Below are positions 26,447 through 35,911 of a stretch of DNA of 64,000 bases, piece by piece (the first letter of the stretch is position 1; the number at the start of each line of letters is the position of its first letter). Below the pieces are notes generated by a model. The model made no database searches and was not told the origin of the DNA. It saw only the letters and a program-made list of their open reading frames with translations. The stretch is from Methylothermaceae bacteria B42 (lineage in GTDB: Bacteria; Pseudomonadota; Gammaproteobacteria; Methylococcales; Methylothermaceae). The position numbers and the translations under genes were made by a program. The DNA lies in assembly GCA_001566965.1 (NCBI GenBank), contig LSNW01000011.1, forward strand, positions 1 to 64,000, given 5' to 3'.

Positions 26447-28288
26447 TCAAAAATTGTAATTCATTTTAAAAATCGCATTCCAGGCGGTCTTCCCCTCTAG
26501 TTTGTCAAATGCCTCTCCCGCCCAGAACATCCCTAGGGTGAGTTCCAGTTCCAGCCGCTTCCACTCCTCCAGACCAAGCACAATGTTCAATTCATGGCCG
26601 ATATCGCGGCTGTCGCCGTTGGGTTTGGCCCGCAAGCGGGCCTTGCGCAGAAACGGCTCGGTGCGTACTTGGTTGTATTTGTGGTAGAGAATTTCCACGG
26701 AACTGCTTTGTAATAGGGGGAATCCCAACGCCACCGTCCAGATATGCAGGTTTGATAATTCCGGCCGCAGCAATTCACCATACAGGCGGAAACGGTCCAC
26801 CCCCCGGAAGCGGACGTTGTTGTCCTGCAGCCCGGTCTGGCGGAACTCCCGGGAACCGACCGCATACGCCAAAGTGAAAGTAGGGTGGAAGGGCAAATCG
26901 GTTTCCAGAATCACGCCACTGTCCACGGCCCAGCCGAAGACATCCCGCCCGTCAATGGCATCGATGCGTTTCACGCTGTCCTTATCGGTGCCGCCGAAAT
27001 GAATCCGGCGCTCACGCCCTCCCATCCAGGCGTTGTCCAGCCAGTATTCCATTTCCAGGTGGTCGCCCAGATCCAAGCTGCCCGTGGCGCGCATCCCGCC
27101 CCAAGTCAAGGTGGCGTCGCTGTTGTCTGCTTGTTTTTCGCGTACCTGGTCGCCGATGTTACCAGTACTTGAGTGATCAAGTTGATGGAGAAAGAAGAAT
27201 GATAAGGCATGGCTGGAATCCCACTGCCAGCGCGTCCGGGATAAAATGCGCAAGACATCATCCTGTTTGGCATCGATGCCATCGTCATCAGTGGACAACA
27301 CCAATGCTTCCTGCCCGATGCCCAGTTCAAAATGGAAAAATGGCCGGGTATAGTAGATGCGAGCTGCATCCAGATTCGCGTCCCACCACCATTCCCGACG
27401 GTCCTGGAAATTCTGCCGGCCGATCTGAAAACTGACGCCGCTTTCTAAAATATCCCCCCAGAAAAACCAAGTCTCCCCGCGCCGCACCCGGCGCTTGACG
27501 GTCTTATCCCGTCCGCCTTCACGATAAAGTTCTATTTCCCCGTCCACCCGGCCTTCAAGAAATATGGCCGTCATCGTGGTCGGCGCATAAAATATTTCCA
27601 ATTGCAGTTGTGAACTGAGGCGCAACCTGTCATCGTCCTTGTCCGGGTCGAGTTTCAAATCCTCCTCGTAGCGGGGGGTCAGGCCGAATTCTCCACCAAT
27701 GATCAAAGGCCGGCCAAATAGATTGATCCGGAACTGATCTTCCGGCCGGGCATCGTCTTGGCGCCGGGTTAATTGAAGCGTGGGATTGGTCAGTCTTTCG
27801 GGAACGACGCCGGTGATACCGAGGATGATTATCCGGTTGCGGTCGCCGGAAAGTCTCAGGGTGTTTTCGACTGCTCCCAACAACACAATTTCGTCCACCG
27901 GGAAGTTGTCGGATTCCGCTTGGATGGTCTTGGCGATAAGCTCCCCTTTCTGGTTTATCTTGACCTTGACTTTCACCGCTTTGCCTGGTTTCAGATCTTG
28001 CGCTTCCAGTTGCTGGAAGCGGGTTTTGTCGTGCCAATAGACCGCTATGGGGCCGATAGAAAGTTGTTTTTTCTGGAAATCTATTTTCCCGATGATTCCA
28101 CTAATTTGGCCGTGCTTGGGATTCTTGCGCGGATCACGGAATTTGACCTTGTAGATTAACAATGAGCTGCCATTCCAGCGCCCGGTGACTTTCAGCCTTT
28201 GACCCTTGAGGCTTGCGGCTTGCGTTGGATGCAACAAGAACATCAAAAACACCGGCCAGAGCAGAGACAAGGGTAATCCAAGATTCAT
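26447..28288 (-). CDS. AlgE-like outer membrane beta-barrel with DUF5666-like N-terminal part
   Basis: A 613-residue secreted protein. The ATG at 28288 gives a signal peptide (MNLGLPLSLLWPVFLMFLLHPTQA) and overlaps the deacetylase stop by four bases; the longer frame lies over that gene. Residues about 25-140 show short repeated beta units of DUF5666 type (GIIGKIDFQKKQLSIG; DLKPGKAVKVKVKI). From about 180 onward, alternating beta strands ending in a C-terminal Phe (FKMNYNF) indicate a porin resembling the alginate-export family. It is probably the outer membrane channel for the polysaccharide made by this locus. Confidence 0.75.
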   Translation of the reverse strand: MNLGLPLSLLWPVFLMFLLHPTQAASLKGQRLKVTGRWNGSSLLIYKVKFRDPRKNPKHGQISGIIGKIDFQKKQLSIGPIAVYWHDKTRFQQLEAQDLKPGKAVKVKVKINQKGELIAKTIQAESDNFPVDEIVLLGAVENTLRLSGDRNRIIILGITGVVPERLTNPTLQLTRRQDDARPEDQFRINLFGRPLIIGGEFGLTPRYEEDLKLDPDKDDDRLRLSSQLQLEIFYAPTTMTAIFLEGRVDGEIELYREGGRDKTVKRRVRRGETWFFWGDILESGVSFQIGRQNFQDRREWWWDANLDAARIYYTRPFFHFELGIGQEALVLSTDDDGIDAKQDDVLRILSRTRWQWDSSHALSFFFLHQLDHSSTGNIGDQVREKQADNSDATLTWGGMRATGSLDLGDHLEMEYWLDNAWMGGRERRIHFGGTDKDSVKRIDAIDGRDVFGWAVDSGVILETDLPFHPTFTLAYAVGSREFRQTGLQDNNVRFRGVDRFRLYGELLRPELSNLHIWTVALGFPLLQSSSVEILYHKYNQVRTEPFLRKARLRAKPNGDSRDIGHELNIVLGLEEWKRLELELTLGMFWAGEAFDKLEGKTAWNAIFKMNYNF

Positions 28289-29019
28289 GGCAACATTTCG
28301 CTCATCGGCGTCAAATGGACTTTCGGGTAACCACTGAATACGTTTAATAAGGTGGCCAGCCGCTGGCGTTCGATCCCATCCATACACTGATGATGGAGCA
28401 TGATGCCTATTTTGGCGGTCTGTTGAATGACTTCGGCGATGCGTTCGCCCAGGGGAAAAGGAACCATTTCCTCTCCCCGGAATTTGCCCGACCAGTCTAT
28501 GTGCACCGGAGTTTCGGTAAGTTTTCCGGTTTCCAGCGGTTCGGCGGTAATGTCGCGGGATAGAGACTTGAAACCCAATTCTTTCAATACCTCCACGGTG
28601 TCTTGTGTGCACCGGTTCCAGGGGGGTGTAAAAATGGGCTGTATGAGGGAGCCGAACGCGTTCCGCAATATCTGCTGGCCGGCGGCGATATCGGCATATT
28701 GCTCCAGTAACGAGCGCTGGTCTCCAAATTCACTCTTGCGCCCGGTGGTTTGATGATTGACATGAGCATAGCCGTGTTGATGGAGCCCCAGTATCTGCCT
28801 ATGGGTCTCGATCCGTTGCCGCAATTGGCAAGCCAATTGCGCGGTCAGCGCCGTGGGTATCACCGCCAAGTCAACGGGAACGCAATGGGATTCGAACACA
28901 TCCAGCAAGGACAGCAAACGGTCATCCGCCCAGCCGGCATCGTCGTCACGGAAATAGACAGAGATCTTCCCACCGACCCTGTTCAACGCTTTAAGGATAG
29001 GGCTAAGCCATAGTTGCAT
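28285..29019 (-). CDS. NodB-like polysaccharide deacetylase
   Basis: A 244-residue enzyme of the polysaccharide deacetylase fold (carbohydrate esterase 4-like), without a signal peptide. The metal and catalytic residues are visible in the motif FRDDDAGW (Asp25-27) and in H80-GYA-H84; FTPPWNR supplies the usual third motif. Likely substrates are N-acetyl sugars of the surface polysaccharide or its lipid-linked precursor, given that it lacks an export signal (inference). It overlaps the upstream glycosyltransferase gene by 17 bases and the downstream barrel gene by four. Confidence 0.82.
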   Translation of the reverse strand: MQLWLSPILKALNRVGGKISVYFRDDDAGWADDRLLSLLDVFESHCVPVDLAVIPTALTAQLACQLRQRIETHRQILGLHQHGYAHVNHQTTGRKSEFGDQRSLLEQYADIAAGQQILRNAFGSLIQPIFTPPWNRCTQDTVEVLKELGFKSLSRDITAEPLETGKLTETPVHIDWSGKFRGEEMVPFPLGERIAEVIQQTAKIGIMLHHQCMDGIERQRLATLLNVFSGYPKVHLTPMSEMLP

Positions 29020-30196
29020 GGCGGGCTCCGATTCTGGCGTTTTCCAATAAATGCCGGATGATGTCAGCGGCCGTCTCAGCGCCGTTCAGCGCCAGGTGGT
29101 GGGGCTGAGGTCGGAAATTCGGTAATCTCAACGCGGCAGCGGCCAAAGATCGCGGCGTCAATTGCGATTCGGGCAAGCACATGGCAAGTCCGCGCCGGCT
29201 AAGCAACCTGGCCCGGCGCGACTGCTCATTCTCCCGGCCTTGGTCGAAGGGGACGAACAAGGCCGGGGTGCCAGTCCGTAGCACATCCATGGCGGTGTTG
29301 TAGCCGCATTGGCTGATGGATGCGGCGGCGGAATGAAGCACGGCGGTCAAATCCGGGACGCTGGGTAAAAGTTGGATATCCGGCAAGGCCTTGCTGAAGC
29401 GTTCCAGCAACTGCCGGGTGTTTTCCGGCAGAAAAGGGCCGGTGATCAAAGTCATGGGTAGGTTTTTTTGGGTCCGGATGATCGAATAAGCTTCAATGGC
29501 GCATTGAAGAAGGTTTGCCCCGACCATGCCGCCCCCGGCCGAAACCACTAAATGGCCGGCATAGGCGTTGGATTCCGGTGAACGGATGGGCGGTTTTTGG
29601 GGAACCACGAATCCCGTATAGAAAACCGGCTTGTTCATCGGTTTGCGGGGGCGGAAAGAGTCTTTGAGGCCAATGAAGGCCGGATCGGAATGGACCAGCA
29701 CCGCATCGAAGTAGCGATCCACCAGCCAGCGGGCCCGGTCGTCATGACGTTGTTGGTCGCGGCGGTGGGTAACAAGAATGTCCCGCAGGCCGCAGACAAC
29801 GATAGGCGCAGGATTGACGTTCCGGGCCCGCTTGAGCAGGGGAAGCAATTCGAAGGCAAATTTTTTGCGCCCGAAAGGGAATAACTCGATAAATAGGACA
29901 TCGGGCCGGTAATCGGCGAAGATCTTTAAAATCTGAGCACGGCGCCTCCACCTGGCCGCTTCCAAGGGTAAATGAGACAGGCTGACAAGGCTCGCCTGAT
30001 CATCCATTCCCAAGGGCGGCAGATCGATGCGTTCAATGTTTTCGGGAAATGGAATCCCCTCGGGCACCCGGCCGCCATTCAGAAAAATGACCTGAAAATC
30101 GCATGAAAATGCCTTGGCCAAAGCCAGGGACCGTATCAAATGACCCATGCCCAGGGAATGTTGGCAGTAAAACAATAATCGTGGATGATCGTTCAT
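29003..30196 (-). CDS. GT28-like glycosyltransferase
   Basis: A 397-residue MurG-fold enzyme. The N-terminal loop CQHSLGMGHLIRSLALA binds the acceptor or nucleotide phosphate, and the C-terminal part has the nucleotide-sugar region (SISQCGYNTAMDVLRTGTPALFVPF). The start at ATG 30196 was chosen because GGAG lies about eight bases upstream and the longer frame adds 36 unlikely residues. It shares overall layout with the glycosyltransferase at 40662-41912, so the two may act in one pathway. The sugar donor cannot be told from sequence. Confidence 0.82.
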   Translation of the reverse strand: MNDHPRLLFYCQHSLGMGHLIRSLALAKAFSCDFQVIFLNGGRVPEGIPFPENIERIDLPPLGMDDQASLVSLSHLPLEAARWRRRAQILKIFADYRPDVLFIELFPFGRKKFAFELLPLLKRARNVNPAPIVVCGLRDILVTHRRDQQRHDDRARWLVDRYFDAVLVHSDPAFIGLKDSFRPRKPMNKPVFYTGFVVPQKPPIRSPESNAYAGHLVVSAGGGMVGANLLQCAIEAYSIIRTQKNLPMTLITGPFLPENTRQLLERFSKALPDIQLLPSVPDLTAVLHSAAASISQCGYNTAMDVLRTGTPALFVPFDQGRENEQSRRARLLSRRGLAMCLPESQLTPRSLAAAALRLPNFRPQPHHLALNGAETAADIIRHLLENARIGARHATMA

Positions 30197-30290
30197 AGTA
30201 AGGACTCCGTTAGTGCGGCCTCCCTGGCCTATGTATTCAAAATTCACCTGTTCCAAGCCTTTTCCACCATCCTGCCGTTGGTATGCAGGT

Positions 30291-32081
30291 TCATAGCGCC
30301 CCAAACGATAAAGACGAAGCCCCGGAAAAAGAGCGGATCAGCCGCCCCTGTTCCAGGTGCAAGACTTCATCGGCCCTGGCCATCAATACCGGTTGATGGG
30401 TGATAATAAAGATAGTTTTGTGTTGGCGGATTTCCTCCAGCGCTTCGAGAATTACCCCTTGGGAGGTTGAGTCGATATTGGCCAAAGGTTCGTCCAGCAG
30501 CAAAACAGGTCGATCCAACAGCAACGCCCGCGCCAAAGAAAGCCGCGCCCGCTGACCACCGGAGAGATTGGCCCCACCTTCCTCCAAAGCACTGTCCAGC
30601 CCCCTGGGAAGGCTTTTCACGAAGGTTTTCATGGCCACCTTTTCCAGGGTCTCCCAAATACTCAAGTCATCTGGAGTGTCATCGCTCAGCCACAAGGCAT
30701 CGCGGATACTGCCGGCAAACAGGTGGGCGTGTTGCAGCATGACGGCGAATTGGGACCGCAGCGAAGCCAGCGTCACTTGAGCATAAGGGATACCGTCGAT
30801 ATAAATTTCTCCGGCGGTGGGGATCTGCTGGCGCAGAATCAGATTCAGCAGGGTGCTTTTGCCACTGCCGCTAGGGCCGGTCAGCAAAGTCATCCTGCCC
30901 GGCGTCAGGCGCATGTTGACCGAATAAAGCACCATAGGTTGCACATCACCGCCGGGATAGCGGAAGCAGACATCTTTCAGCTCGATCACGCCACGGCAAT
31001 CCTGTATGGATCTGGCGCCCGGCGTATCGTGGATGATTGGCCGCTGGGCCAGCAATTCACCCAAGTGTTCGGCGCGGCTCAAGCCCCTGCTGACCGCCGA
31101 GGCCATTTCGTTGATTTTCTCTACCGGCTTGAGCAATTGGATCATATAAGCCACGAAAACCGTCATGTCGCCCACGGTCAATTGCCCCCGCGTCACCAAA
31201 ATGCCGCTGCTTCCGAGAATCAGCGCCACCGCCAGGCCATTAATGATTTGCATGGCCCGCTCCATGGCCACAGCCGCCGCGGTTTCGCCGATGCCGGCCT
31301 TGAGACTGGCGCGGTTGAAGTCACGGAAGCGGCGGCAGATGTAACTCTCGGCGCCCAAAACTTGCACCGTATCCATACCTTTGACAAATTCCTGGGTGAA
31401 TCCGGCCACCTCCCCTTCCCTGGCTCTTTTCAAATGGGAACAGCGGCGCAACCGGCTTCCCTTGATACGCACCAAAGCCCCCAGGATAACCACCATGGCC
31501 AAACCTGCCGCCGCCAGCAGCGGTTCAATCCAGTACATTACGGTCAAGGTGAAAACCGTCACTGCGGCGTGGCGAAAGACCAAAGGGATAGTCTTGCTCA
31601 ACAGCCGTACCAAATGGTGGACATCCACCAAAATATGCAGACCCAAATCGCCGCTGCGCCGCTGGGCGCGTTGTGTACTCGATAGGGTTTGAAAATGCTG
31701 GAGCACTTTGTCCCGCAGGCTCAGAACCATCCGTTCACGAACCCGCGCGCCTGCCATCTTTTCCGCTGCGCCGCAAAAGGTGGCAAACAGAGCGATCAAG
31801 GCGTAGCCGGCGGCAAACAATAGGATCAAGTATTCCTGGTGAAACAGAATGCCGGTTTGGCGGCTTAACCAGTCAATCATTTGCGCTAACCCTGGCGGCA
31901 GCGGATGGTCCGCCATGACGTGGTCGATGATTAATTTCAAGGGCCAGGGCAGCAATACCAGCGCCCCAACCGAAGCAAGGCCAAACAAATAGCCACGCAC
32001 CAGGGTCCCGCAGCAGGCCCATAAATCCGGTCCCGCCAATTGCCAAACTTCCCGCCAAATGGTCTTTGAGGTTTTTTTCAC
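30291..32081 (-). CDS. ABC exporter, fused permease and ATPase
   Basis: A 596-residue half-transporter of MsbA type. Residues about 25-300 contain six predicted membrane helices. The ATPase part has Walker A TGPSGSGKSTLL, the signature LSGGQRARLSLARAL and Walker B VLLLDEPLANID. The GTG at 32081 overlaps the kinase gene's stop by four bases (GTGA) and is the favoured start; a TTG further upstream would lie inside that gene. It probably moves a lipid-linked sugar or polysaccharide precursor across the inner membrane (inference from its neighbours). Confidence 0.88.
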   Translation of the reverse strand: MKKTSKTIWREVWQLAGPDLWACCGTLVRGYLFGLASVGALVLLPWPLKLIIDHVMADHPLPPGLAQMIDWLSRQTGILFHQEYLILLFAAGYALIALFATFCGAAEKMAGARVRERMVLSLRDKVLQHFQTLSSTQRAQRRSGDLGLHILVDVHHLVRLLSKTIPLVFRHAAVTVFTLTVMYWIEPLLAAAGLAMVVILGALVRIKGSRLRRCSHLKRAREGEVAGFTQEFVKGMDTVQVLGAESYICRRFRDFNRASLKAGIGETAAAVAMERAMQIINGLAVALILGSSGILVTRGQLTVGDMTVFVAYMIQLLKPVEKINEMASAVSRGLSRAEHLGELLAQRPIIHDTPGARSIQDCRGVIELKDVCFRYPGGDVQPMVLYSVNMRLTPGRMTLLTGPSGSGKSTLLNLILRQQIPTAGEIYIDGIPYAQVTLASLRSQFAVMLQHAHLFAGSIRDALWLSDDTPDDLSIWETLEKVAMKTFVKSLPRGLDSALEEGGANLSGGQRARLSLARALLLDRPVLLLDEPLANIDSTSQGVILEALEEIRQHKTIFIITHQPVLMARADEVLHLEQGRLIRSFSGASSLSFGAL

Positions 32082-33502
32082 GGCCACTTGCGCACACCTG
32101 TCAGAGGTTGCAGCCAATTTAGAGCGTCCTTACTCATGACCAAGTTTCCAGCCAGCGCCATCAGTGGTTGCAGCAGTGCCATCCGCCCGTGTTTCAAACG
32201 GGTAATGCCACGGGTCATTCTTTCGTTGAGCAGGGCCACGGCCACGTGCCAACGAAGGTCTTCTTGGTTGATCCGCCAGCGGACGTGCTGTTGATAATGG
32301 CACAAGAATTGGGCGATGGTTTTCTGGGCCAGGGGGTCATCCAGCTGGCCAAGCAATGACAGGTTGAGCAAAGCGGCTACCAAGCTGCCGATATCCGCCA
32401 AGGGGTCGCCCCGGTAAAGGTTATCCAGATCAATCAGAAATACCTGCCCGTGTTCGCCCGCGAGTATGTTTTTAAAATGCAGATCGCCGTGCAGGGTGGC
32501 GGCGGGCCTGGTGTTTTGTTCCGGTTGTGCTTGGATGATAAAGCGGATTAGTCGTTCCAGCGGCCGGGCAAGGCCGGGTTGAGTTAACACTACCAGGGTA
32601 AGCAGCCGTTGTAATTTGATAATGGGATCATTGATTTCATCGTCGTTTTCCAGATTGGAAATGGCCGTTTGATGGAGCCACGCTACCTGGGTCGCGGCAT
32701 TGGCAATCACGGCGCTATTCCCGCGATTTTGTTGCAAGCAATCCAATAACGGAGTTCCAGCCACCCCGTGTTGCCAGAGCATGTGCCAGTGATGCAAGTA
32801 AGCGATTGGTTGCGGGACGGACAACCGGCCTCGCTGACGGGCTGGGCTGCGCCATAGCTGGGTCATTGAATCCAGGGTACGGCGGCCCTGATCGTTGTAA
32901 TAGGTCTTCCCGTAAAGTACGGGATGGCGGATTTCGCCGGTAATCCCGTGGCTGAGAAGTAATCTTGCCCGCACGCAACAGGTATGTTCCGGCAGGTAAT
33001 GAATGATTTCCGATTGCGCCAGGGAATAACGCCACTGTTCTCCCCAGTGATAAGCCACCAGATGGGGGAAGATTTCCCGGTCCAGGGCGTTTTTATTCTG
33101 GAGGATGGGGAGCGCCTTTAATTTGCGGTCACAGGGGAATACCCAAATCACGCAATCGAATTCTGGCAGGTGGATTAAAGGCGGGACCAGCCCGGTTTGC
33201 GGCAGTTCGCCCCTGGAAGCCTTGCTAAAGCGGCTTGGAGAGCCGCCAGGCGTGTAATAACGAGCGCTGAGCAGTAATTCATTGGTGCCGCTTCCGGGAG
33301 CCGCCGTCAATTGCAATTTATAGCACACCAGGCAATTCTTGCCCGGTTTGTATTTGACCCGCTCAATGGTGCAACGGTCGATTTGGTAATTCCCTTGGGG
33401 AAACAGTGTTTCTTGAAAGACGGCGCGCATCTTGTCACCGTCCAGCGCCAGGGATAAATGGCGGATGACTGGATCGGGATTTGGGATTTTCACCGGTGTC
33501 AT
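32078..33502 (-). CDS. APH-fold kinase of the polysaccharide locus
   Basis: A 474-residue protein of the aminoglycoside/choline phosphotransferase fold. The catalytic loop HGDLHFKNIL and the metal-binding IDLDNLYRGDP lie in the C-terminal third. The first 200 residues have the two-lobe ATP-binding layout but match no specific subfamily I know. The ATG at 33502 follows the heparinase stop by two bases. It may phosphorylate a sugar used by the nearby nucleotidyltransferase, or act on a lipid carrier; both are inference. Confidence 0.75.
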   Translation of the reverse strand: MTPVKIPNPDPVIRHLSLALDGDKMRAVFQETLFPQGNYQIDRCTIERVKYKPGKNCLVCYKLQLTAAPGSGTNELLLSARYYTPGGSPSRFSKASRGELPQTGLVPPLIHLPEFDCVIWVFPCDRKLKALPILQNKNALDREIFPHLVAYHWGEQWRYSLAQSEIIHYLPEHTCCVRARLLLSHGITGEIRHPVLYGKTYYNDQGRRTLDSMTQLWRSPARQRGRLSVPQPIAYLHHWHMLWQHGVAGTPLLDCLQQNRGNSAVIANAATQVAWLHQTAISNLENDDEINDPIIKLQRLLTLVVLTQPGLARPLERLIRFIIQAQPEQNTRPAATLHGDLHFKNILAGEHGQVFLIDLDNLYRGDPLADIGSLVAALLNLSLLGQLDDPLAQKTIAQFLCHYQQHVRWRINQEDLRWHVAVALLNERMTRGITRLKHGRMALLQPLMALAGNLVMSKDALNWLQPLTGVRKWP

Positions 33503-33504
33503 GA

Positions 33505-35559
33505 CTACTCTCCTTCCGTTGCCAGGGGTATTCCTCGATACGACAGCTTCCCGCCGGGTAGAGAAAAGGCCAGTTGTGGTTTTCCCTTTTGGTCCAGACG
33601 TAAAAACCCAAAGCGGCCTTGGAATTCGATATTTTCCACTCGCCAATGCCCCTCTTCTTCCCCATGGCCGAGAAAGTAATAATCCTCCGTGATCTGGCCT
33701 GCCCGTTTTAACCGGCAACGGAATGCGCTGCAATCTTCACTCGAAGGCACAGGTTGGATAGACACCTCGGGTGGCTGTTTTTCATAGGGGAACAGCAAAG
33801 TTTGAAACACTGCTTGGCGGCCATGAAGGTCATAGCGGAGCACCGGGACCGGGAATTTGACGCCATAGGCGGGGGAAAAATAACCTTTTTCCACCTGGAA
33901 CTTGGCATGGGCTTCCACATGCACAACCAGCAGGTTGGGACTATCGCAGAAATAGCCGTGGGGGGTGGTGCTGGTTGCCATTTTTCCCCAGGCATTGGGA
34001 GAAAGATGAAAGCGTAAATGATAATCATGTATCAAATCACTTTTAAGAAAATCGCAGATCAGCCAGTATTCCCGGGCGGCAAAGAGGATTTTGCGATGGT
34101 GCGCCGCCGGGTATTCGTGACTGCGGACGAGGCCATGCACATAGTCGAAATCACGGGTAGTCACGAACGCCTTTAGTTGCGGTTCCGGGTGAGGCCCCAA
34201 AATCCGGTATTTACCATGACGGGGGCTGTATTCATAACGGCCTTGATTCTTGCCGTCCACTTCGACGGTATTGTGGGCGGCGGTACCACGGAACCGGGCC
34301 CGCCAATTGATATCGCCGCTCTCATCATAGGTATAACGGCCCGGATCGACAATCAAGGAGTGGCCGAAGGCGGCCAATTCGATATTGAGTACGTCTAGGT
34401 GGCCATGATTGCCCGCGCCTAATGGCCCGCAGTCGAAAATCAAATAATGACCCTTGCGGCGATTGCCTCCACTTTCCCAGGCGCTGCGCAAAATGGCGTA
34501 GCCGCCATCAGGAAACCAGCGGGAACGCACCTTTGGTGCTTGGCCCGATTGTCCAAAGGTAGCAGCGAATTGCAAACGGGGATCGCCATACAATTGATAG
34601 CCCAGCTTCAATAATTCATGGAAACTGCCGGTATCGCCGTCACTTAGAGAAGGAATGGTGCCATCGGGTTTGTGGACCCAAAGGGAAAATTCCAAGGCTT
34701 TTTGAAGTTGCTGGTCGAACGCCGGGGGGAAATCGATGCGGTTGTCCACCGCCAGCTGCTTCACCGCCAGGAAATTTTTCAGTACCGTGTGGTGATAGAA
34801 AGTGGACAGCTCGCAGTGGACGCCGTCGGGCAAAATATCGGACTGGGCGTTATCCGTCAGGGCGGTAATGGAAAATTCCAGCCACTTCCGGGCGTCGCGG
34901 AATTCCGGAAACACCACCGCGGCCAGGAAAATGGAATAAAGCTCCAACGTCCGGTGGTTGCGGGCGGGGGGCAAATGGTGGATGAGATAGTCCACTTGTT
35001 CATGGATAGATTGCAAGAAGCGGAGCAAAAATTCTCCGGAAAAACAGGGGGCCGGATTGGTATGAACGAAATAGTAGAAGGCGAAGATCCAGTTCTGCAC
35101 TCGCCTTCCGGTGACATCGCTGGCAATGAAACCCGGCGGGACTTGCTTGATCCAGGATTCGGTCAAGCGCACCCACAGATCCCGGTAGCGAACGTCGCCG
35201 GTTTGCCGGTAGTACAAACCCAGACCCACGAAGTAATAGCACTTGTGGAGCAGAATCAGCCACTCGATATCCCGGCTGGGATTGTCCAGCCAGTCGATGG
35301 GGTCTGGCAAGCAGTGACGCTCGTTGTTGAAGGTAAACGTGTTGGCGAGAATTTCGTCAATCCGCTTTTTTTGCAGGTGCTCGGCTTCCACTTGGGGGGC
35401 GAAGCGGATCCGGGGGCGGTGGTGGAAATGTTGCAGTAACTGTCTTGGAGATAAATTGCAGAAAGGCTTAGTGAAAATCGCCCGGAATTTTGCTTTTTCA
35501 ACAAGTTTTACCTTTTCTGAGCCGGATACTTCCATTGCCTGGTTTCCGTTGAACGCCAT
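33505..35559 (-). CDS. Heparinase II/III-like polysaccharide lyase
   Basis: A 684-residue protein with an N-terminal alpha/alpha toroid (about 70-350; LPPARNHRTLELYSIF and DGVHCELSTFYHH include the usual Asn/His/Tyr-type active-site residues) and a C-terminal beta-sandwich domain with GNHGHLDVLNIEL, RGTAAHNTVEVDG and late strands. This is the heparinase II/III layout seen in uronate-polymer lyases and in polysaccharide synthesis loci. No clear signal peptide is present; a start at Met9 has a slightly better binding site but does not add one. It heads the seven-gene minus-strand cluster. Confidence 0.82.
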   Translation of the reverse strand: MAFNGNQAMEVSGSEKVKLVEKAKFRAIFTKPFCNLSPRQLLQHFHHRPRIRFAPQVEAEHLQKKRIDEILANTFTFNNERHCLPDPIDWLDNPSRDIEWLILLHKCYYFVGLGLYYRQTGDVRYRDLWVRLTESWIKQVPPGFIASDVTGRRVQNWIFAFYYFVHTNPAPCFSGEFLLRFLQSIHEQVDYLIHHLPPARNHRTLELYSIFLAAVVFPEFRDARKWLEFSITALTDNAQSDILPDGVHCELSTFYHHTVLKNFLAVKQLAVDNRIDFPPAFDQQLQKALEFSLWVHKPDGTIPSLSDGDTGSFHELLKLGYQLYGDPRLQFAATFGQSGQAPKVRSRWFPDGGYAILRSAWESGGNRRKGHYLIFDCGPLGAGNHGHLDVLNIELAAFGHSLIVDPGRYTYDESGDINWRARFRGTAAHNTVEVDGKNQGRYEYSPRHGKYRILGPHPEPQLKAFVTTRDFDYVHGLVRSHEYPAAHHRKILFAAREYWLICDFLKSDLIHDYHLRFHLSPNAWGKMATSTTPHGYFCDSPNLLVVHVEAHAKFQVEKGYFSPAYGVKFPVPVLRYDLHGRQAVFQTLLFPYEKQPPEVSIQPVPSSEDCSAFRCRLKRAGQITEDYYFLGHGEEEGHWRVENIEFQGRFGFLRLDQKGKPQLAFSLPGGKLSYRGIPLATEGE

Positions 35560-35911
35560 TGGATTGCCAAGTGATATCGATTGTTTTGTTACTTGGTTAA
35601 TCCAATCAAAGCGCCCGATGGTTCACCAGAGTTGGTTATGGATATAAAAAAGAGCGACGAAAAGCTGTGGCATATTTGGTAAGTAAATGCATTCGAATGT
35701 TGCTCTAACCAAGCCAGCTTTGCCTGACAAGAACAAGTAGGGTGCCGCTTTGCTCGTCATGGATGAGGCATGGAGCGCGCCTGGACTGGTTTTGAAGGAC
35801 GGCAAAAGGCAGGAGTCTATAGGGTGCGCTCTGCGCACCAGGGATACTAACCCCGTTTTTGGATCGCAGCAATATTGCAGGGTTAGCAATAAAGTAAGCC
35901 GGGAGAAGTCG
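35560..35911. other. Non-coding gap with short palindrome
   Basis: 350 bp between the heparinase gene and the subtilase gene. It contains the hairpin GGTGCGCTCTGCGCACC near 35824-35840, preceded at 35740 by a related GTAGGGTGC. No convincing gene was found; the minus-strand frame at 35623-35889 is probably chance. The cluster promoter should lie here but was not resolved. Confidence 0.4.

Noticed and set aside
26265-26450. Longer N-terminus of the nucleotidyltransferase-kinase
   Set aside because: The extension reads through the PIN-domain remnant in a different frame, and the family's first beta strand starts at 26264.
28289-28612. Longer N-terminus of the AlgE-like protein
   Set aside because: The extension is a shadow of the deacetylase gene; the signal peptide begins at the ATG at 28288, which overlaps the deacetylase stop by four bases.
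35623-35889. Minus-strand open frame of 88 codons between the heparinase and subtilase genes
   Set aside because: It covers a short palindrome and has no Shine-Dalgarno or domain; it is likely chance.
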